In this document: piece by piece, positions 57,073 through 64,000 of the stretch
How the letters are laid out: the number at the start of each line of letters is the position of its first letter
How positions within the stretch are numbered: the stretch's first letter is position 1
From: Nipponacmea schrenckii
Taxonomy: Eukaryota; Mollusca; Gastropoda; Lottiidae
NCBI GenBank assembly: GCA_030562195.1
Contig: CM060203.1
Span: forward strand, 6,586,208-6,650,207
DNA: 64,000 bases
Direction: 5' to 3'
The notes under the pieces: generated by a model
What the model was told of the DNA's origin: nothing
Databases searched by the model: none
Seen by the model: only the letters and a program-made list of their open reading frames with translations
Program-made: the position numbers and the translations under genes

Positions 57073-57336
57073 CAGTTTTACCCAGCAAACCAAGTACTTC
57101 CTTAGCAACCAGGAACTCAGTAAAGTGAGAATAAGAATCTTAGAAACTGTGAAGGCATTATCATGGTAATAAAACTAGATTCTACAAATTGTTGATATCA
57201 CACGTTGTTTCTCACATTTTATTTATTATATGCCAATACAATATAATAATGTTTTCTGATGAATTCGGGTTCTAAGGTGACTTAGTTTGACATCTATGAA
57301 CCTATCACTTTTGAAAAAGGGTAATCAATTCATCAA
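57073..57336. other. Spacer between two inverted-repeat elements
   Basis: About 260 bp of ordinary AT-rich sequence, with no coding or repeat structure noticed. Confidence 0.4.
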
Positions 57337-58469
57337 GTTTTTCAATAATCAAATGCATCTTTATGGATAATTAATTAGTTTTTTTTATACTTATTTATTT
57401 TTATGTTATAAATGTATATGCTAAAAAGCAGCAGGTATATTACTGATAAATAGAGCTCGTATTGGCCAAGTTTAAAATTTTCATATTTTAAGTTTATTCG
57501 AAGACACTATGTTCTCATCACCATCTAACACACAGTGATTTTGTGAAAGATTGCGATAAAGTATCCAAACGTTTCCTCTTTTTTTTTTTTTGCGTTCATA
57601 ATGTTGCCTGACACAAAGAACGTAGCACTCCATTATATGTCCTGTCAATATGGTAAATCTTCAGAATATGTCGGACTCTATGCTGCCCTATTAATTCTCT
57701 AAAGCTTCTACATATTAAAGATGCATGCAGTTTGGAATATTTTTGTCTAAACAAAAGAGTTAATTAACTTGAAAACGTCAAATTCCGTGATCAGTAATTA
57801 GACAAATTTCTAAATTATTCATAAATCATTTAAACAGTAGACAAAAATCGGGAACAATGCAAAAAACATTCTAAATTGATTCTAAATATTTTACTAACAG
57901 TCGTTTGAAGTATTGTAAAAAAAATTCTCATGAAAAATTAAATCAAGGTAGGCAATAAAGATATGGATGTGTCCTTTCTATAACTATCAAATACAGCTAG
58001 TTTCATTTAGGCCTACTTGCAGAGACCAATATAGGCTACTGATGACTGAGATCCTGTGGTTTTTAATTATTTTCAAGAGAAATGCAAAGTTTAGTCACCT
58101 TGTTTTTCTCCCGTCACATGTACATCTACTACAGAACTTATTGGCAGTGACTAGCCTATCTTATCTATATCCACGTAGAAAAGTGTCAGGCCTATTATTA
58201 GTTTAGCCTATCCCGTTTACCAAACCGAAGGCTAAGTATTTTGATAGCCGAAATAGAATATGATACCTGCATACAATAATCTTGAGGTTCTTAACTAGGC
58301 TTGGATTAGCTTTTTAAGGAATACTACTTCTTACAAATTTTACAAAATTTAAACTTGGCCAATAAGAGCATATATTCAATAATATGCAATAAATTTAATA
58401 TAAGAGATTTCTGATCAATCCAAAAAACTTGGTAACTGTGCATGAAAATAAAATTGATTATTGAAAAAC
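57337..58469. mobile_element. ~1.1-kb element with nested inverted repeats
   Basis: Outer arms: GTTTTTCAATAATCAA (57337-57352) is exactly inverted at 58454-58469. Inner arms: 57456-57476 (containing TATTGGCCAAGTTTAAA) is inverted at 58348-58368 with one mismatch in 21. Arm-to-arm distances are similar on both sides (about 119 and 101 bp), so this is a decayed long terminal inverted repeat rather than chance. A 26-bp segment inside the left arm region (57506-57531) recurs inverted at 15568-15593, implying a dispersed family. The interior has only a 79-codon ORF with no recognised function, so it is non-autonomous. Confidence 0.65.
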
Positions 58470-59180
58470 GCTTAATAAATTGATAAATAGTTTATTAATA
58501 ACTACTTAGTTTTGTGAGTTTTCCAGGGGTTCGTTAGTTTATGACGCCAGTTTACTGATGATTATACACTCATATTGGCATTTATTGAGAACTTAAATTT
58601 TATCTCCATTCTAAGACGCAGTATCACTTTAAATCCATCACAACTATGATATACATTACCGCAAATGACGTATCCTAAATTGTGTTTATTTTATTTGGTG
58701 AGACAAGGTGGTGGTAAATGACTAGTGAACGTCCTTGCCAGCTTAAGCTTACAAGATTACTGATCTGTATTCATACCGATCGGTGGACAAGATTCATTAG
58801 ACTGGATCTTTAAGCTGTAATTTCTTCCATGTCTATATGCCCATTCCAATGGGCGGAATGCATCCACTGCAAATAGTGTCTCATACTCTCATATTCCAGG
58901 GCAGATATGTTTCTTTCAATGAACACTAAACATTATTTCTGTGTGATCCAAGTCTTCACTTCTTAATGAAACAGTGCTCGTATTTCAGGTTTCTGTGGCG
59001 TGGACAACAGTTGTATTTTTGGTATTGGGATGAGAGTGTTCCGAAAATTCGAAACCATGACGGAGATTAGGCTAAGTCGGGAATTTTCGGACTGTTTTGA
59101 AGCAATCAGTGTCTATGTCGTGCCACATAGTAATAATCTTACTACTGACTAATCAACCTAATCAGATGAACAATCTCGTT
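58470..59180. other. Intergenic, nothing recognised
   Basis: No ORF, splice-supported exon or repeat could be supported here. Confidence 0.4.
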
Positions 59181-59445
59181 ACAGAGTCACAGTTAGCCTA
59201 ATCTAACCGGGTTCGTGGTCAATTAAGGCATGACCAATCGCACTACGGAGTCACCGGTCTCCTAAAACAATGGCTCTCGAGTCAGTTTTGTCAAATTAAC
59301 ACTGGAGTCACGAGTTTGCTATCTTGCAGGGGTCCCTTATTTTAGATTGCCATAACAATCGCACTTCGGAGTCACCAGTCGAAAATCTCGAGAGGTCCCT
59401 TAGTTTTCATTTGCCATAACCATGACACCACGGAGTCACCAGTCA
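59181..59445 (+). repeat. Five imperfect ~60-bp tandem units
   Basis: The core 'CGGAGTCACC(A/G)GTC' recurs in variant form at about 59181, 59242, 59300, 59363 and 59427, so the period is 58-64 bp. Between cores, 'GGTCCCTTA' and 'GCCATAAC' are shared by the later units. It is more GC-rich than the surroundings. The family is unknown. Confidence 0.7.
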
Positions 59446-59694
59446 AGTTGCTTTGAGTTATGTCTTTGTCCTCTATGGGTTGATATTCTGCTTATCAGAC
59501 TGCTGCAGCCGAAAAGGGCCATTGTACCCTCAAATAACTGGATAGCCAAATTGCAAATCTGAAAACCGATCAGTCTTCTTACTTCAACTAAGACGATGCC
59601 CAATTGCCTCTTCGGATATATTAGTTTGCCCTCCGATAAATCAAGCCTGCTGCTACTTAATTTTATAAATATGGTAGCTGCAAGTCATCAAACT

Positions 59695-59750
59695 TCATTT
59701 GATTAGCCCAATAAGTTACAGAACAGTAAAATATAAAATTCCAATTTATT
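59695..59750 (-). repeat. Inverted single copy of the 61.6-kb repeat unit
   Basis: 'TTACAGAACAGTAAAATAT' with adjoining 'AAAATTCC' is the reverse complement of the GTTTTATATCCTACTGTTCTG-type unit found in array at 61640-62005. It is flanked by a TTAGCCCAATAA block like the copy at 45.2 kb. Confidence 0.55.
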
Positions 59751-60151
59751 TGATATGCTCAAAAATTGTAGGCCCTGCATATCATGCTGTAATAGCTAAA
59801 TGAGATATAGAGAGAATAATAGGACGTAAAACTCTATTCAGAGCCTTTTTAAATTATTTAATAAGACGGTCACGTATTACACGACTTTCAGAACTGCGTG
59901 TCTGCTCTATCAATTAAAGAAAATACAATTCTCAATCTTCGTGACTCTTTCCCGCCTTTTTTGACGTTTCTGTCAGTTTTCTCGGCGGCTAATTAAAGAC
60001 TGTTATATTACGTTGTTTAAATATAACACAGACTTTGATCTTAATAAAGACAATTAAACAGCTTAAAATCGTGCAAGTTTTGTTTTAGATGAGGGAAAAA
60101 GTATGAGCTTAACCCGAACAACCTTTTTGGAGGTGATAGCAACAAATTCGT

Positions 60152-60276
60152 CAACCGTTTTTCCAGCTAAGCTGATCATTAAAAGTGTTCACAACTCATC
60201 ACAGAAAATTGAACTTTCAAACTCATGTATGTTCATAGTATTATCGACGGTTGAAAATGAAAAGAGGACTCGTTTT
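60152..60276 (+). repeat. Diverged dispersed repeat, copy B
   Basis: Same-orientation relative of 796-918, sharing the 'CTAAGCTGATCATTAA', 'AGTGTTCACA' and 'AGGACTCGT' blocks. An 86-codon ORF (60103-60363) overlaps it but is probably incidental, since copy A is not open in the same way. Confidence 0.55.
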
Positions 60277-60363
60277 TTTCGCCATTTATTATATAGAGAA
60301 GAATATTTACATTATACTCAAGATGTAAATCTACCCCTTTTAACTTTCTTTGGTTACTACTGA

Positions 60364-61639
60364 TCTGAAGAAGCCAGAGAACTACCAACAAGCTCTTACA
60401 GGCTAGAGAACAACATCATCCCCAATCCTTGCAATCTCAATTACTTTTTCGAAGAATGGGTTTAAATTCTTATTGTCATGTCTCTTGGACATTTACGGAA
60501 ATATCAAACTGACATTCCGCCCTTAAATTTATTTGTATTGTTGCTTAGGTACTTATTTTTGGGTTGGGAATTGAAATAGGAGATATTAGAAGCCTCTAAC
60601 TTAGATAATTATAAAACTTTCATGGACATTAGGTTTTAAAGATTATTTAGGCAGTGGTGTTTCTACGGGTGTCTGATCTGTGCGGCTATTGTGGCCCCTG
60701 CTCGAGCCCCTTGGCTTGCAGGTTCTATTGTGATTTTCCAAAGTAAGATCTGATCCGCGATCCAGGTCTAATTAAATATTCCATTCCATTTTTTACCTTT
60801 TATTTTAATTCTATACCAACATTCGTCAAAACAAGTCTGATGACCTCTGCTTTAACCATTCAAATCTCTTCACGCTCACATAATCCCAGCCATGGGAAGG
60901 GCAGAAATTTGATTGGTGTAAGTATTATTAGGAAATTAGCGGAAATATACCAGGTTTAGAGTCGAATTACGAACACAATATGATACGGTAGTCTCGAATG
61001 TGTTGTTTAAGTACACTAATTGCATGTTAAAAGATAGTTTTTGGACATTGTGATATCGAGTTGACGAGCTCAGGCCACTTTCAACCTCGCTTGATTACTT
61101 TCAAATGAAATAATATCCGCCCTATCACGCTACAGATTGCTATTTACTGCTCTGGACGTGACAGCCGAGGGGAAAAAATCCTGCACCGAATCGAAGTTCT
61201 TACAATTCGTTAATTTCCCATTATGATTACTTCGTTGCTGCTAAATCTGCAGTGGATGTACCCCCGGTATATATTTCTTTGTTTTTCAATGAAGAATTAA
61301 TGCATGGCATAGTGCTTTTTTTGCTTCAGAAGCTTTGTCTTTCAAGGTATATTGAAAATATTCTAGACTAAAACAGAACTGAAATAGTTATCGTTTGAGA
61401 AAAAAGCTATCTGTCGAAAAAAAATCTTAGAAATTCTTCTTTTCGTGTTTTAACGTTGACATTAATTAAGAAAAACAAACAAGAGAGATGTCAGTTTTAA
61501 TTAATACATTTACTAATTATCTCATATATTAGTCTGTACCGATTGTGATTAATCTCCATGTCTTGTCCAACACAGGATCATTCAACTCCCCTCTCGCATT
61601 CATTGAAGTGACGTCATAACAAGTAATATGGTATAATTA
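60364..61639. other. Intergenic, nothing recognised
   Basis: No gene or repeat structure could be supported in this stretch of mixed-composition DNA. Confidence 0.4.
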
Positions 61640-62005
61640 TGAAATAGAGTTTTATATCCTACTGTTCTATTTGATTATGAAATGAGGTGGCGTTTTATAT
61701 CCTACTGTTCAGTATATAGTTTAATTGTGACATGAAGAGGCGTTTTATGTCCTACTTTGCTGTACATTATTTAACTCATGAAATAAAACTGAGTTTTATA
61801 TCCTACTGTTCCATACTCTATGAAAAGAAATAAAGTTTTATATCCTACTGTTCTGTGCGTTATTTAACTAATGAAATGAAGTTTTATATGCTACTGTTCT
61901 ATACCGATCGCAAGAAATGAACTAGAGTTTCATATCTTACTGTTCTGTTCTGGGACTAATGAAATGAAACATAATTCTATATCCTAATGTTCTTTACCTT
62001 CCTGG
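61640..62005 (+). repeat. Eight-copy tandem array, unit 42-51 bp
   Basis: The core GTTTTATATCCTACTGTTCT starts at 61649, 61692, 61742, 61793, 61835, 61881 and 61927, with a degenerate eighth copy near 61974. Between cores lies 'TTTAACTAATGAAATGAA'-like sequence. Single dispersed copies occur at 3.5 kb (direct), 45.2 kb and 59.7 kb (inverted). Confidence 0.85.
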
Positions 62006-62099
62006 ACGAAAGGGATGAAATAATCTTCAATTTTTCCATGTGAACTTTCAAGAAACGACTGTACTGCAGTCCATGAAGGGCAAGTGTTCAAGAAAGTGA

Positions 62100-62350
62100 C
62101 TAAGGTTCAAACCCAGGGCGGTTATCACCTGGCAGTTTGAACTAACCCGGAGTTACTAGTGACAGAGATTCAAACCAAGGCACCTTATCACATGGCATAG
62201 TGAATTTAACTTATATGTCGAGTATCAGATATTACGAGAGAGGTTCTCGCCCATAAAACCTAACCCTGTGTCGATATGAACACTGAATGTTGAGTATCGG
62301 AGATTTTAACACAAGGTACCCAATAGCAGTGTGAACTAACCCTGAATGTT
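62100..62350 (+). repeat. Diverged ~90-100-bp tandem units
   Basis: Recurring blocks are 'GTTCAAACC' or 'ATTCAAACC', 'TTATCAC(C/A)TGGCA', 'GTGAACTAACCC' or 'TTGAACTAACCC', and 'GAGTATC(A/G)GA'. They appear two to three times each in the same order. The match to a tRNA B-box (GGTTCAAACCC at 62104) is part of this repeat and has no tRNA fold around it. Confidence 0.55.
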
Positions 62351-62589
62351 AATTAACAGGATTATGATGTTTATCATAAAAAGTAGAGTATATTTACATG
62401 TAAAAGGAAATAGTTTGTAAATGAGGAACATGGAACCGATTTATTTTACTTCCTGTTACTAATCCTATCTATTAAAACTGATTTTTCGCCCTGACAACCG
62501 AAATAAATACTTTGACAAATAAAATTAAAAATAACATTTTTTTCTCTTACTAGTGAAAATAATTTATTTTCATACGCTCACATGAAATG

Positions 62590-62880
62590 CGGAGCGTATA
62601 TTGATTGCCGTCCCCAATGTCCGTCTAACCATCCGTCCACTATTGCTCGTAAACACTCTAGAGGGCACAATTCTTGACGGATTTTGTGAGAGTTTTCATT
62701 ATCACCCAAGGATGTACCTTATTGAAAATCCGCAAAATCGAAATATATTTAGAATGTATTATTGTCCTTGTTCTTGAAATGCTCGTAAATAATCTACAAT
62801 GTGCAATTCCTGACAAATTTTGATGAAACGTAGAGTGAGTGTGTGTAATAACCCAAGAATGACCACATAGTTATAACCTT
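62590..62880 (+). repeat. Second copy of the GTCCGTC-headed element, two units
   Basis: The header (GCGTATATTG, then GTCCGTCTAACCATCCGTCCAC at 62593-62640) resembles the header at 43623-43685. It is followed by two units of about 145 bp that begin 'GCTCGTAAA' (62645 and about 62784). They share 'CAATTC(T/C)TGAC', 'ATTTTG' and 'AACCCAAG' or 'CACCCAAG'. It is clearly related to, but diverged from, the NMT-intron element. Confidence 0.65.
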
Positions 62881-63652
62881 TATTTGGTATTTGGGTTTTA
62901 TGTACTCGATCCTCATAGTTCATATAACTAATTTATTAAATCTAGCATTCCTTTCAGAGATACACAGTGAATAGGAAGACTCATTAACAACATAACCAAG
63001 CAAATTCCCATCCCCACCCACCTCCAATAAAAGAAAGATTCTGGTACCTATTGTAGCACTTTTATTTCAATCAAATATAGTTTTAGCTACAATTGTTTTT
63101 ACATTTTTTTTTGTCCAAAACACAAATTTATTTATTATTAATATAGTAAGTAACAAACAAACAAATGAAATTTCAGAAACAGAACTCAGTACATGATTGT
63201 TTAATACAATACTTAACTTCTTTAATAAAATTTTCTTTAAGGGATATAGTTAAGTAAAATTTTACAGCACAGCACCATTAAAGAACCAAATTTCATCTAT
63301 CTATACCACTTTTCAAAATTAAAATATGTTTTAAATTTGGTCTACCATTTAATGAAAAGTATGTTTCATACTATTAACACATTGAGATATAGATCGAAAC
63401 ACATAATATCTTTAATTTAATTCCTGAAAAGTGGTGAAAGTAGCAAAAATATTAAAACTCCTTGAACCAAAATAAAGAATTTGAATGAAGTTTTTATCAT
63501 TAAATATAAATAACAAACTTAATCAAACTGGAACTGTTGAATTACATGTGAGACAGACGGTATAAAGTTGGGCAGATTTAGTAGAATATTTTCAGAAAAT
63601 TATTCTATAAGGGAGTCATTTAGTTGGTCACATTACTGGTTGATAGAATGAG
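62881..63652. other. AT-rich flank, possibly a 3' UTR
   Basis: No coding sequence. If the exon proposed at 63653-63701 is real, this is the 3' UTR of a minus-strand gene; AATAAA on that strand occurs near 63065 and 63131. Otherwise nothing is recognised. Confidence 0.3.
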
Positions 63653-63701
63653 TTATTCGCTATATGTATCACTTTCAGAATCTAAATCAGCCCTAATAAT
63701 G
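63653..63701 (-). other. Candidate terminal exon, gene continues past the window
   Basis: A minus-strand frame ends ...IIRADLDSESDTYSE and a TAA at 63655-63653. The acidic, serine-rich end looks like a natural C-terminus. Possible acceptors are ACCTATCAG (exon from 63701) or GCATTATTAG (exon from 63692). The upstream part of the open frame is hydrophobic and AT-driven, so it is more likely intron. The protein family is not recognised. Confidence 0.25.
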
Positions 63702-64000
63702 CTGATAGGTCTTAAATTGAAGATTAAACTTTCAATTATAGCAATATTTTTTAATTGAAGACACATCAGATTTCTATTCTTAAAAGTAATACAGACAACA
63801 AGAAAATAATTTGAATACAAAATTGCTTCAAGCATAGTAAATTCATATTGCTTTAAATAAACATTTAACTTTAAAAAAACATCCCTTTTGAAGAGTCTAC
63901 AAGGCGCATAGAACATAAAATAAACTTGTATCTTGATAGTTTCAAGTTAAATTGACTCAAAAATAACATTTTTCAAACAATATATAACATTTTTACACTT

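Noticed and set aside
62104..62114. GGTTCAAACCC resembling a tRNA B-box
   Set aside because: No acceptor, D-arm or anticodon stem can be formed around it, and the sequence is part of a diverged tandem repeat.

Overview
The window is AT-rich (roughly two thirds A+T) metazoan nuclear DNA. Genes are split by GT-AG introns, intergenic distances are long, and tandem and inverted repeats are frequent. The protein set (two Fer-family bHLH factors, calaxin, N-myristoyltransferase, RBM48, dephospho-CoA kinase) is generic for bilaterians. The repeat with a Cs-and-Gs-rich 'GTCCGTCCGTC' header and the gene structures suggest a mollusc, perhaps a gastropod, but that is inference. No prokaryotic, organellar or viral genes were recognised.

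Layout. 1-9.5 kb has no recognisable gene. It holds a dense cluster of CACGTG motifs near 4.6 kb and a very AT-rich stretch at 6.9-8.3 kb with a perfect hairpin. A single-exon Fer3-like bHLH gene lies on the minus strand at 9568-10599, with a second CACGTG cluster about 1.1 kb upstream of it. 12-25.5 kb is intergenic and includes a TAATTA-dense block at 19.2-19.36 kb. A second, diverged Fer-type bHLH gene is on the minus strand at 25.6-26.5 kb. Its C-terminus probably lies beyond a 104-bp intron that a simple ORF reading misses. 27-37 kb is largely empty, apart from one candidate terminal exon near 33.8 kb.

From 37.4 to 54.65 kb there is a compact housekeeping block of four genes whose exon structures I could rebuild completely: calaxin/EFCAB1 (minus, 7 exons, 219 aa), N-myristoyltransferase (plus, 13 exons, 539 aa), RBM48 (minus, 5 exons, 432 aa) and dephospho-CoA kinase domain protein DCAKD (plus, 4 exons, 228 aa). 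Calaxin/NMT and RBM48/DCAKD are each head-to-head across about 300 bp, so each pair probably shares a bidirectional promoter. NMT and RBM48 converge on a minisatellite. NMT and DCAKD are also close neighbours in human (NMT1-DCAKD), so part of this block looks like ancient conserved linkage.

54.65-64 kb is repeat-rich. It contains a ~500-bp element with 18-bp terminal inverted repeats, a ~1.1-kb element with nested inverted repeats, and several short tandem arrays, some related to copies elsewhere in the window. A possible terminal exon of a minus-strand gene sits near 63.65 kb.

The four housekeeping genes have unrelated jobs (outer dynein arm calcium sensing, protein N-myristoylation, minor-spliceosome RNA binding, coenzyme A synthesis), so their clustering is positional rather than a pathway. 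I found no clearly new biological system. The most unusual signals are the CACGTG clustering around the Fer3-like gene with a duplicated two-site module, and the divergent Fer-type paralogue.
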